NCBI GenBank assembly: GCA_020632995.1
Contig: JACKEN010000002.1
Span: forward strand, 186,001 to 250,000
Direction of reading: 5' to 3'
Origin: Deltaproteobacteria bacterium
GTDB lineage: Bacteria > Myxococcota > Kuafuiibacteriia > Kuafuiibacteriales > Kuafuiibacteriaceae
Length of the DNA: 64,000 nt
Part shown: positions 37,380 through 46,400 of the stretch, in pieces
Position numbering within the stretch: the stretch's first letter is position 1
Layout: every line of letters starts with the position of its first letter
Program-made: the position numbers and the translations under genes
Notes under the pieces: model-generated
What the model was told of the DNA's origin: nothing
Seen by the model: only the letters and a program-made list of their open reading frames with translations
The model's database searches: none

Positions 37380-37753
37380 GTCGGGAGTTGATTCGGAGCA
37401 GGACGGGGGCGGTGACCGGCTTCAAGAGCCAGGTGCTGCTCACCACCACCGACGAGGTGGCGGGCCGCAAGGTGCGCGAGGTGAAGGGGCTGGTACGCGG
37501 CAACTCCATCCGCGCCCGTCACGTGGGCCACGACCTGGTCGCGGTGTTCCGCAACCTGGTGGGCGGCGAGATCCGCGAGTACACCAAGCTGATGGGCGAG
37601 AGCCGCGAGCAGGCCCTCGACCGGCTCATGGAGCAAGCCAGCCTGCTCGGCGCGAACGCGGTGGTGGGGGTGCGCTTCACCACCAGCATGGTGATGAACG
37701 GCGCGGCGGAGCTGCTCGCCTACGGCACCGCGGTGGTGCTCGAGGACGCCTGA
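37376..37753 (+). CDS. YbjQ/UPF0145 family protein
   Basis: A 125-residue YbjQ-family protein (putative heavy-metal-binding domain, pentameric in solved members). Signatures: GRKVREVKGLVRGNSIRARH at 29-48, GGEIREYTKLMGESREQALD near 62-82 and LGANAVVGVRFTTSMV near 92-108. The start overlaps the anti-sigma stop, making a three-gene coupled unit (sigma, anti-sigma, YbjQ). Its role with the sigma pair is unknown; UPF0145 proteins are often near stress or envelope genes. Confidence 0.88.
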   Translation: MSRELIRSRTGAVTGFKSQVLLTTTDEVAGRKVREVKGLVRGNSIRARHVGHDLVAVFRNLVGGEIREYTKLMGESREQALDRLMEQASLLGANAVVGVRFTTSMVMNGAAELLAYGTAVVLEDA

Positions 37754-37841
37754 GGGCCGGATTTGGCTCGCGCAAAGACGCCAAGCCGCAGGAGGAGAGG
37801 TTGGGCCGAGGGCAAGCGAAGCGCGGGGCCGGCCTGGGACC

Positions 37842-38393
37842 CTACGTCTCGGCCAGGCGCTCGCGGAGGCGGGCGAGCTCGGTCTGGATGGTGCCGTCGA
37901 GGAGGAAGGTGCCCACCCGGGCGCGGACCCCGCCGATCACCGCGGGGTCGATCTTCACGTGCATCTCGAGCTTCTTGCCGGTGCGCCGCTCGAGCGCGCG
38001 CTTGAGCTGCTCGAGCGAGGCGGGGGCAAGCTCGGTTGCGGTCTCGACGAAGGCCACGGTGCGGCCGGCGCGGTCATCGGCGATCTGCTTCACCGCCTCG
38101 GCGATGGCGGTCAGCTCGGTGATGCGGCCCTTGTCGGACACCAGGCGCATGAACTGCCGCGTGAGCTGCGACAGCTTCATGTGCTCCATGAGCGACTCCA
38201 CCACCTTCGAGCGCTCCTCGGTGCCGAAGGCGGGGTTCATGAGCACGCTCTCGAGGTCGTGGTTGATGGCGAGGGCGCCGGCCAGGGCCGAGAGCTCCTG
38301 GACCAGGGTGTCCAGCTGGGCCTCGCCGTGGGCGAGGGCGGACTCCGCGGCGGCTTCCGCGTAGCGACGGGCGGCTTGCGAGACGAGGGCCAT
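37842..38393 (-). CDS. atpH: ATP synthase F1 delta subunit
   Basis: A 183-residue F1 delta (OSCP) subunit that ties the F1 head to the b-subunit stalk. Family features: MALVSQAARRYAEAAAESAL at the N-terminus, VLMNPAFGTEERSKVVESL near 49-68, and the C-terminal LKRALERRTGKKLEMHVKID followed by PAVIGGVRARVGTFLLDGTI. It follows atpF by 13 bp. The alpha gene, normally next, lies 1.85 kb away past an oppositely oriented module. Confidence 0.94.
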   Translation of the reverse strand: MALVSQAARRYAEAAAESALAHGEAQLDTLVQELSALAGALAINHDLESVLMNPAFGTEERSKVVESLMEHMKLSQLTRQFMRLVSDKGRITELTAIAEAVKQIADDRAGRTVAFVETATELAPASLEQLKRALERRTGKKLEMHVKIDPAVIGGVRARVGTFLLDGTIQTELARLRERLAET

Positions 38394-38406
38394 CGGTCGG
38401 GCTCCT

Positions 38407-38976
38407 TCACGCCGAGGGCGTGCTCTGCTCCAGGTTGCTGATGTACTGGTCCACCAGGCGGCGCCGGTCGGCGTCGGTGATGCGCTCCTTGATGAGGGAC
38501 TCGGCCGCCTCGAGGGTGGCGCGGACCGCGGCCTCGCGGATCAGCTTCTCGGCCTTGCGCATCTCCTGCTGGATGGTGAAGTCGCTCTCGCGGGACAGGC
38601 GCTCGATCGCCTTGTCGTTGTCCTGGCGCATGCGCTCCACCTCGGCCTTGGCGGTGGCCTCGTAGGACGCCACCACCTGGGCCACCTCGGCCTCGAGGTT
38701 GGCCAGCTTCGCCTTGTACTCGGCCAGCTGGGCCTCGGCCTCGCGCTGCTTGGCCTGGGCCTCCTCGAGCTTCTTGGCCATGTTCGTGCGGCGCTCGGCC
38801 AGGGCATCGACCACCGGGCGGCGCAGCTTCACGAACAGGAAGCCGAAGAAGAGGATGAAGTTGGTGAACATGCTCCCGATGACCCACCAGGAGATGTGCT
38901 CCTCGCCGTGGGCCGCCGCGCCGTGCTCGGCGCCGGCCGCGGCCATGAGGATGAGCTGGGGAATGAGGCTGTTCAT
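38407..38976 (-). CDS. atpF: ATP synthase Fo b subunit
   Basis: A 189-residue b subunit of the ATP synthase peripheral stalk. One membrane helix (WWVIGSMFTNFILFFGFLFV, ~29-48) is followed by KLRRPVVDALAERR, the conserved b-subunit motif, and a long charged coiled coil (KKLEEAQAKQREAEAQLAEY, ESLIKERITDADRRRLVDQY) ending at the delta-binding tail. It starts 3 bp after the b' stop and pairs with that product as a b/b' heterodimer. Confidence 0.93.
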   Translation of the reverse strand: MNSLIPQLILMAAAGAEHGAAAHGEEHISWWVIGSMFTNFILFFGFLFVKLRRPVVDALAERRTNMAKKLEEAQAKQREAEAQLAEYKAKLANLEAEVAQVVASYEATAKAEVERMRQDNDKAIERLSRESDFTIQQEMRKAEKLIREAAVRATLEAAESLIKERITDADRRRLVDQYISNLEQSTPSA

Positions 38977-38978
38977 GA

Positions 38979-39407
38979 TCAGACGCTCCTCCCGAGGAGC
39001 TTGCTCGCGGTCAGCTCGGCGATCTTCTCGGCCTCGACGGTGACGTCGGCCAGGGCCTCACGACGCTTCTTCTCGAGCTCCACCAGGGCGCCCTCGAGCT
39101 TCTCGGCCAGGCGGGCCTTCTCGGCGCTCATCTTGGCGTTCAGCTCGTCCTGGGCCTTGCTGCGGATCTGGTCACGGACGTCGAGACCCCGGGCGGTGGC
39201 CACCTTGATCTTCTCGTCGAAGCTCCGGTGCTCGGCCTCGGCCTCGTCGAGCATGTCCTTGGCGCGCTCGACCGCGCCCTCGAGGCGCTCGTGCCGCTCC
39301 TCGAACAGCGCCATGAACGGCTTGAAGACGATCCCGTTCAGGAACACGACCGGCACCAGGAACAGCGCCAATACGATGATGTAGGTGACGTCGAGGTCCA
39401 GGGACAT
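38979..39407 (-). CDS. ATP synthase Fo b' subunit
   Basis: A 142-residue second b-type subunit. ATG 39407 gives MSLDLDVTYIIVLALFLVPV, a single membrane helix, then FKPFMALFEERHERLEGAVE (the b' equivalent of the RPV motif region) and a coiled coil to GRSV. Paired b and b' genes are normal in several bacterial phyla, including myxobacteria-like lineages. It heads the Fo/F1 stalk cluster and is divergent from an ECF sigma gene 50 bp away. Confidence 0.9.
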   Translation of the reverse strand: MSLDLDVTYIIVLALFLVPVVFLNGIVFKPFMALFEERHERLEGAVERAKDMLDEAEAEHRSFDEKIKVATARGLDVRDQIRSKAQDELNAKMSAEKARLAEKLEGALVELEKKRREALADVTVEAEKIAELTASKLLGRSV

Positions 39408-39457
39408 CGCGGCGCCCGGATAGCCATCTGGAGCAGACGAGTCAAGCAATGGTATGA

Positions 39458-40126
39458 GTGCCCGAGGTGGGGGAAGGGAAGGGCCAAGATGAGGCGCCGG
39501 CGCACCTGCTGACGCGGCAGGATCTGGCCCGGCATGGGCTGAGCGTGCGCCGGTACCTGGCGGGGATCCTCAGGCCCGACGAGCTGGAGGACGCCACCCA
39601 GACCGTCTTGCAGCGGGCCCTGGAGAACCTCGAGCGCTACCGGGGGGACTCCAGCCCGCGGGTCTGGCTCCTCGGCATCGCCCGGAACGTGGGGCTCGAG
39701 GTGGCCCGGGCCCGGCAGCGGGCGGTGGCCCGGACCTCCAGCCGCACCCGGCGTGAGGCGGGGGAGGAGGTCGCCGCGCACGAGCTCCTCCCGAGCGATC
39801 ACCCCAGCCAGGAGGACTCCCTCGGCCGCAAGGAGCAGCAGGCGCTCACCCTGGCCGCCCTCGATGGCCTGAGCCTCGACGACAAGCTCGCCCTCCTCGT
39901 GACCTACGTGGACGGGGTGCCTGGCCCCGAGGCGGCGGAGCTCCTGGACCTGACCTTCGCCGCGTTCCGGCAGCGCCTCTCCCGGGCCCGCGGCGCGCTC
40001 CGCAAGCGCCTCAAGGTGCTGATGGAGAACGGGGGCCCGGGGAACGCGGAGGTCCTGGCCCAGTGGCAGGTGCTCCTCGACCCCAAGAAGCGCGGGGAAG
40101 CCCCAGGCACGGACATCGTCGACTGA
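39458..40126 (+). CDS. ECF-type RNA polymerase sigma factor
   Basis: A 222-residue sigma-70 family protein. Region 2 spans LRPDELEDATQTVLQRALEN, LERYRGDSSPRVWLLGIARN; region 4 spans LSLDDKLALLVTYVDGVPG, PEAAELLDLTFAAFRQRLSRA, RGALRKRL. A C-terminal extension (WQVLLDPKKRGEAPGTDIVD) follows. Start GTG 39458 is the first in-frame codon; GTG 39470 is an alternative. No anti-sigma gene is adjacent; the next gene is a hybrid histidine kinase. It could direct transcription of the signalling/lipid cluster downstream, but that is inference. Confidence 0.88.
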   Translation: MPEVGEGKGQDEAPAHLLTRQDLARHGLSVRRYLAGILRPDELEDATQTVLQRALENLERYRGDSSPRVWLLGIARNVGLEVARARQRAVARTSSRTRREAGEEVAAHELLPSDHPSQEDSLGRKEQQALTLAALDGLSLDDKLALLVTYVDGVPGPEAAELLDLTFAAFRQRLSRARGALRKRLKVLMENGGPGNAEVLAQWQVLLDPKKRGEAPGTDIVD

Positions 40127-40256
40127 CCGGCCGCGCCGCCCTTGGTCCTCAATCCCCGGCCGAAACCGCCGAACTGCCCCCTCACGACCGGACGCGGGCG
40201 TCTGCCATGCCGTGGCAGCCGTCTGCGCCCCACTGGGACGGGGACGGAGGGCGTGC

Positions 40257-42216
40257 GTGTCGCGGCTGGTGCCGAGGAGCATCCGAGCAAGGCTGATCAT
40301 GCTCGTGGTGGTGACCGCAGCCCTGGTCGCCCTGCCCAGCGTCGTCGTCGGCTACCGGCTGAACCAGGAGCTCCCCGACGAGGTGCGCTCGCTCCTGGCG
40401 CTCGAGGGCTACGCAACCCTTGGTATGGCGCTGTTGGCCATCGCCCTCGCGGCGTGGCTGGGCATCCGCACCACCCGACCCATGACCGCGATCCGGGAGG
40501 CGGCCCAGGACCTGGCCAGCGGCCAGCTGGAGCGCCGGGTGGTGGTGGAGGGCACGGTCGAGCACCGCGCGCTCGCTGGCGCCTTCAACGAGATGGCGGC
40601 CCGGCTGGAGCAGATGGTGAAGGCCCGCTACCGCTCCGAGGCCGAGCTGCGCCGGGCCCGCAACGAGGCGGTGGAGGCGGCGCAGATGAAGTCGCGCTTC
40701 CTCGCCACCATGAGCCACGAGATCCGGACCCCGATGAACGGGGTGATCGGGATGGTGGCCCTGATGCGGGAGTCCAAGCTCACCGAGGAGCAGCGCGAGT
40801 TCACCGAGACCATCCACTCCTCGGCCCAGCAGCTGCTGGCGGTCATCGACGACATCCTCGACTTCTCGAAGGCCGAGGCGGGCAAGCTCCGGCTGGTCTC
40901 CGAGCCCTTCGACCTGTGGACGACGCTCGAGACGGTGGTGGACCTCGTGGCGCCGGGGGCCGAGAAGCGCGGCCTCGAGGTGGTGTGCTCGGTCGCGCCG
41001 GACCTGCCGCGGGTGGTGACGGGCGACATGGCGCGCCTGCGCCAGATCCTCGCCAACCTCGTCGGCAACGCGGTGAAGTTCACCGAGCACGGCGAGATCG
41101 TGGTGCGGGCCGAGCCCGAGCACCGCACCGAGCACATGGTCGCGGTCCGCGTCTCGGTCCACGACTCCGGCATCGGGATCGCGCTCGCGGCGCAGAAGAA
41201 CCTCTTTCAGCCGTTCGTGCAGGCCGATGACTCCACCAGCCGGCGCTTCGGCGGCACCGGGCTCGGGATCGCGATCGCCAAGCAGCTGGTCGAGGCGATG
41301 CATGGGCGGATCCGTGTGGACAGCACGCCCGGCGTGGGGACCGTCTTCACCTTCACCGCCGAGCTGGGCTGCGAGGAGCCGCGGGCCCCCCACCGGCCCC
41401 GCTGGCAGTCCAAGCCCCGGGCGGTGGTGATCGAGACCAACGACGCGGCGCGGACCGCGGTCACCGAGCAGCTGGAGGCCCTCGGCTTCCAAGTGCGCGG
41501 CGCGCGCGCGCCGTTCGAGGTCGACACGGCGCCCGAGGTCACGCTGGTGGATCCGCGGGTGCTGTCCGAGCCCACCGCCGCCGGCCTCGAAGAGCTCCGG
41601 ACCCGGATGGGCCTGGCCGACGACGCGCCGATGGTGTTGATGGCCCCCCTCCGCCAGCGGGTGGGGCTCGAGGTGCTCCTGACCGAGCGCGTGCGCTTCG
41701 CGCGCAAGCCCATCCGGCACGACACGCTCGGAGCTGTCGGTGGCCCGCGCGATGGGCGAGCCCACCAACGACGTGACGACCCAGGACCTGATGCGGCTCA
41801 TCGCCCAGCCGCCGCCCCCGGTGCCCACGACCAAGCCCCAGGTGGCCGGCACGCCGTCTCCGCTGCGGGTGCTGGTGGCCGAGGACAACCCGGTGAACCA
41901 GCGGGTGGCGAAGCACATGCTCGCGAAGCTCGGGGTGGTGCCGACGGTGGTGAACAACGGCAGGGAGGCGGTGGACGAGGTGACCCGCCAGACCTACGAC
42001 GTCGTGCTCATGGACGTGCAGATGCCGGAGATGGACGGGTATCAGGCCACGGTGGAGATCCGGAAGCTCGAGCCCAAGATCGGGCACATCAGCATCTTCG
42101 CGATGACCGCGAACGCGATGCAGGGTGACCGCGAGTTCTGCCTCTCGGTAGGCATGGACGACTACATCCCGAAGCCGATCACCCTGCCGGCGTTGAGGGC
42201 GCTCCTCGAGCGCTAG
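40257..42216 (+). CDS. Hybrid sensor histidine kinase, frameshifted near 41729
   Basis: About 650 residues. Domains: membrane helix LIMLVVVTAALVALPSVVVG, a second helix (YATLGMALLAIALAAWLGI), HAMP (RTTRPMTAIREAAQDLASGQ), HisKA with phospho-His in ATMSHEIRTPMNGVIGM, HATPase_c (NLVGNAVKFTEHGEI N-box, DSGIGIA, FGGTGLGIAI), a degenerate receiver-like segment (VVIETNDAARTAV ... VTLVDPR), and after the frame change a true receiver (VLVAEDNPVNQRVAK, VVLMDVQMPEMDGYQ with phospho-Asp, AMTANAM, YIPKPI). Frames join at 41722-41733, where removing one G restores DTLELSVARAM. Start GTG 40257 leaves a short cytoplasmic tail. The periplasmic sensor loop is short, so the stimulus may be membrane or cytoplasmic. 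Confidence 0.88.
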
Positions 42217-42316
42217 CCTCGCCGACTGCGTCATTTTCTGCGCCCGTACTGAAGAAACCTGCGACGCCCCTACGAATCCTCGGCCGGCAGCCGAACCCTG
42301 GTTGGGCGGGAGCTGA

Positions 42317-42976
42317 ATGAGCGGCCTCGATGCTCAAGCTGGGATCTCGAACCGGGACACGGCGCTGACCTCGATGAACGTGCCGGCCTTCGCCGGGCTC
42401 GGCGCGTACCTGTCGGTGGGCACCCCGGTGGAGACGATCCGGGTGCGGGACTCCGGCCAGCGCCTCGAGGCGCTGGAGCGTCTGGAGGCCGTGACCCGGG
42501 CCATCGGTGTGGCGGCCCGCGTCCGGCGCGCGATCTCCGCAGTGGCGGACGAGCTGTTGACCAACGCGCTCTACAACGCGCCGGTCGACCGCGCGGGCGA
42601 CCCTCGACACGCCGACTGGCCGCGCACGCGGCCGGTGCGCCTCGACGCCGCGGAGGCCGCGGAGCTGCGCTTCGGCTGTGACGGCGAGTGCTTCGCCCTC
42701 GCGGTGGAGGATCCCTTCGGCACCCTCGCTCCCGAGCGGGCCCGACAGCACCTGGCAGAGAGCCTGCAGATGCGCACCGTGCCGGTGCGGGAGGGGCCGG
42801 GCGGCGCGGGGCTGGGGCTCTTCGAGGTGCTCTCGAGCGTGAGCCACCTGTTGATCGACGTGGCGCCAGGGCGCCGGACCGAGGTCCTGGCCCTCCTCGA
42901 CGTCCGCGGCGGGTACCGGCGCCTCATGGAGGGGCCGCGGACCTTGGACATCTTCGTAGAAGGGGTGCCCGCGTGA
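42317..42976 (+). CDS. RsbW/SpoIIAB-like ATP-binding protein
   Basis: A 219-residue GHKL-type ATPase. N-box: AVADELLTNALYNAPVD near 75-91; the nucleotide-binding Asp region VEDPFGTLAPERARQHL near 135; G-box GPGGAGLGLFEVLSSVSHL near 160. This is the arrangement of anti-sigma/anti-regulator serine kinases (HATPase_c_2). The stop overlaps the start of a STAS-domain gene (GTGA), the usual RsbW-RsbV style pair. It likely acts in the cytoplasm in a partner switch with that STAS protein and the PP2C phosphatase encoded next. The ~45 N-terminal residues are extra compared with minimal RsbW. Confidence 0.85.
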   Translation: MSGLDAQAGISNRDTALTSMNVPAFAGLGAYLSVGTPVETIRVRDSGQRLEALERLEAVTRAIGVAARVRRAISAVADELLTNALYNAPVDRAGDPRHADWPRTRPVRLDAAEAAELRFGCDGECFALAVEDPFGTLAPERARQHLAESLQMRTVPVREGPGGAGLGLFEVLSSVSHLLIDVAPGRRTEVLALLDVRGGYRRLMEGPRTLDIFVEGVPA

Positions 42977-43451
42977 CGATGCGTTGGACCATCCAAGACG
43001 ACGTGTTGATGCGTCGGCTCGTGCTGAGCGGCGACATCACCGAGGCAGCGGACTTCTCGTTCCTCGGCGCGCTGCAGGGCGCCGAGCGCGTGGCGATCAA
43101 GCTGGACGGCGTCGACCAGATCAACTCCTGCGGGGTGCGGGAGTGGATCCACTTCATCACCGAGCTCTCCGAGTCGGGCGTGCCCTGCGACCTGGAGCGC
43201 TGCTCACCCGCGTTCGTGCGGCAGCTCAACATGATCTCCAACTTCAGCGGCGCGGCCGCGGTCCGCTCGGTGGTGGCGCCCTACTACTGCGAGACCTGCG
43301 GCCACCAGACGTCGCGCGTGCTCGAGCTGACCGAGGGGCAGGCGCCGCCAGCGATCGAGGAGCAGGTGGTCTGCCCGAAGTGCGGGGCGAGGCGGAGTTC
43401 GACGACCTGCCGGGGACCTACCTGGCGTTTCTGGGTGAGCGGGTGAGGTGA
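42973..43451 (+). CDS. STAS-domain antagonist with zinc ribbon, frameshifted at 43384-43387
   Basis: A ~159-residue protein. Residues 1-95 form a STAS domain (VLMRRLVLSGDITEAADFSF, AIKLDGVDQINSCGVREWIH), the fold of anti-sigma antagonists such as RsbV. Residues 100-145 hold two CxxC pairs (YYCETCGHQ and VVCPKCG), a zinc ribbon not usual in RsbV. In the G4 run 43384-43387 the frame must shift for the C-terminus to read EAEFDDLPGTYLAFLGE, which fits the STAS-ribbon proteins of this type; without it the end is senseless and stops at 43446. GTG 42973 overlaps the ATPase stop; ATG 42979 is two codons later. Confidence 0.75.
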
Positions 43452-43484
43452 AGGAGAGGTTGCGCGAGGCGCGTTGGTGACGGG

Positions 43485-46400
43485 ATGCAGGGCGAGCAGA
43501 TCCACAAGCTGGGCCAGTACGACCTGGGGCCGATGTTGGGCGAGGGCGGCATGAGCGTCGTCTATCGCGCCCGACGCGCCGACAAGGAGTTCGCGATCAA
43601 GGTCATGCGCGAGGACGGCGGCTCCGAGAACGGCGAGGCGCACCTGCAGTTCCGCCGCGAGGCCGCCGCCATCGCCCGCCTGGATCACCCCTCGCTCATC
43701 CGCGTGGTGGAGGTCGGCGAGGACACCGGCCGCCCGTTCCTGGTGATGGAGCTGGCCGAGGGCGAGAGCCTGGACCGGCTCCTGGCCGGTCGTCCGCTCC
43801 GGCAGGACGAGGTGGTGCAGCTCGCCCGCAGCATCGCCGACGCGCTGCGCGAGGTGCACCGCTTCGGCCTCGTTCACCGGGACATCAAGCCCGCCAACAT
43901 CGTCCTCAGCCCGTCCGGCGGGGCGAAGCTCATCGACTTCGGGCTCGTCACCGGCACCACCGAGTCCCGGGCCACGGTGGGGACCCTCCACTACGCGGCG
44001 CCGGAGCAGGTTGGGTTGACGTCCCGCGAGGTGGGGCCCCCGGCTGATCTCTACGCGTTGGGCGCGACGATGTTCGAGTGCCTGGCCGGCCGCGCGCCGC
44101 TGACCGAGCCCGGCGACGGCGACTTCCTGCACGCCCTCGCGACCAAGGTCCCGCCCGCCCTCGCCGAGCTGCGGCCGGACGTGGGGCCGGGGCTGTCGGC
44201 GGTGGTGGCGAAGCTCCTCAGCAAGGATCCGGACGACCGGTACCAGAGCGCCCGGGGCCTCCTCGCGGACCTCGATGAGCTCCCCCGCATCGAGGCCGCC
44301 CTCAGGGCGGGCGAGCCGGTGCCGCTGGGCCTGCACGACGCCCGGATCGGGGCGGAGGAGGATCTCCCGCTCGTAGGGCGGCAGGAGGAGGTCCAGAGCC
44401 TCAAGCGATCCTGGCGGCGGGTCCTCTCCGGTGCGCAGGTCTTCTTGCAGATCGAGGGCGAGTCGGGCAGCGGCAAGACCCGCCTGGTGCGCGAGCTCCT
44501 CGGCACGGTGGCCGGGCAGGGCGGGCTGGTGCTCTTCGGCAAGTGCCAGGAGCTGGAGTCGGTCCCCTTCGGTCCCCTGCGGGAGGCGGCCGAGCAGTAC
44601 GTGGCCCGCGCCCAGGCCCTGCCTCGGGCCCAGCGCGAAGAGGTGGTGAACACGCTGCGCGCGGCGGCCGGCGACCAGGCCGACCTGGTGCGGCGGCTCT
44701 CGCCCGGGCTCGCCCGCATGCTCGGCGAGACCGAGCGGATGCGGGTCCTGGAGCCCGACGCGGAGCAGGAGCGCTACTACGAGGCGCTGGCCGGCTTCTT
44801 CCGCAACCTGGCCTCCCCCTCGGTGCCGCTGGTGCTGGTGGTCGACGACATCCAGTGGATGGATGAGGGCAGCCTGCGGGTGCTCGGGCGGCTGGCCGCG
44901 GGGGCGGCCGAGCACCTCCTGGTGCTCACGACGTCGCGCAACGGCGCTCGCTACGAGGGTGCGCGCAAGCGCTACCTGGAGACGATCGGCGGCGCCCTGT
45001 CGGAGCGGATCGAGCTCAAGCCCCTGCGCCTCAAGGCGGTGAACGAGCTGATCACCGCGCGCCTCGGTGGGCGGGCCCTGGAGCAGCGCCTGGTGGAGCG
45101 CCTGGCCGGCCTCACCAACGGCAACCCCTTCGCGGTGGGCGAGTACGTCCGGACCTTGCTCGAGGGCGGGGTGGTCCGCTTCTCGGACGGGCGCTGGCGC
45201 TGCGACTTCGACGCCCTGGACGCGATCAACCTCCCCAAGGACGTGGTGGCGCTGGTGGTGAACCGGCTCTACGGCCTCGGGGCCGGCGCGTCCACGGTGG
45301 TGGGCCTCGCCGCCATCGTGGGCGGGCGCTTCAGCCGCAGCCTGCTCGACAACATCTGCCCCTGCTCGCCCGCCCAGCTGTCCCGCTCCCTCGAGGAGCT
45401 GGTGCGCGCGGGGCTGGTGGAGCGCGAGTCCCCCGACGCGTACGCCTTCGTGCACGACCGGGTGCGCGAGGCGGCGATCGAGCGGCTGGACGAGGGCGTG
45501 CGCCGCGACCTGCACCAGCGGGTGGCCGAGGCGCTCGAGGCGCACGCGGACGGGAGCGCGACGCACCTGTACGCGCTCGCGCGTCACTACGCCCAGGGCC
45601 ACACCGATCGGGACCCGGGCCGGGTGGCCACCTCGAACCTTGAGGCTGGCCTGCGCGCGCTGGACGACCACGCGAACGAGGAGGCCTTCGAGCTCCTCGA
45701 TCGCGCGCTGGACATGGCGGAGCGCGCGGGCATCCACGACAAGGTCGCCGGCCGGCTCCTCGAGGGCCTGGGCCGCGCCTGCGCGATGACCGGGCGGCAC
45801 GAGCGGGCCTTCGAGCACCATCGAGGAGGCGCTTGCGTTGGGCCGAGACCCGGGAGGACCGGTTCCGGCTGCAACATCTGTTGACGCTCACCTACGCGAG
45901 CCAGGGTCGGAACGACGAGGCGCTGGCCGCGCTCTACAGCGCGTTCGACGTGCTGGGGCGCCGGTTCCCCAAGACCACGGTCGGGCAGGCGCTCTCGCTC
46001 GTGGGGTTCTGGATCCTCGGCCTGGTGCTGCGCATCACCGGGCTCGGCTACGGCAAGGCCACCGGCGGCGAGCGCATGCGTCGGCAGGTGCTCTCGCAGC
46101 TCCACTACGCGGGCTCGATGCTCGCCCTCTTCCAGGGCAAGCCGCTCCTGATGGTGCTCTTCGTGGTGCGGGACTTCGCCAACGTCCACCGCCTCGGGCC
46201 CACCGCGGAGGCGGCGATCGCGTACTCGGTGTATGGGGCGGTGCTGGGTATGTTCCAGCTCCGCGGGACGATGCAACGCTACCTGCGGATGGGGCTCACC
46301 ATCGCCGAGCAGATCGGCGATCGCGCGGCCCACGCGGTGTGCAAGGCCTACGAGGCCACCGGGACCAAGTGGGCGGGGGACTTCGCCAAGGGCAACCAGC

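Noticed and set aside
36177..37753. Sigma/anti-sigma/YbjQ unit between atp genes as a mobile insertion
   Set aside because: No target-site duplication, integrase or terminal repeats were seen; only the unusual gene order supports it.
37754..37841. Short GC-rich piece similar to the 72-bp repeat unit as a second array
   Set aside because: Only one degenerate partial copy is present; not enough to call a repeat element.
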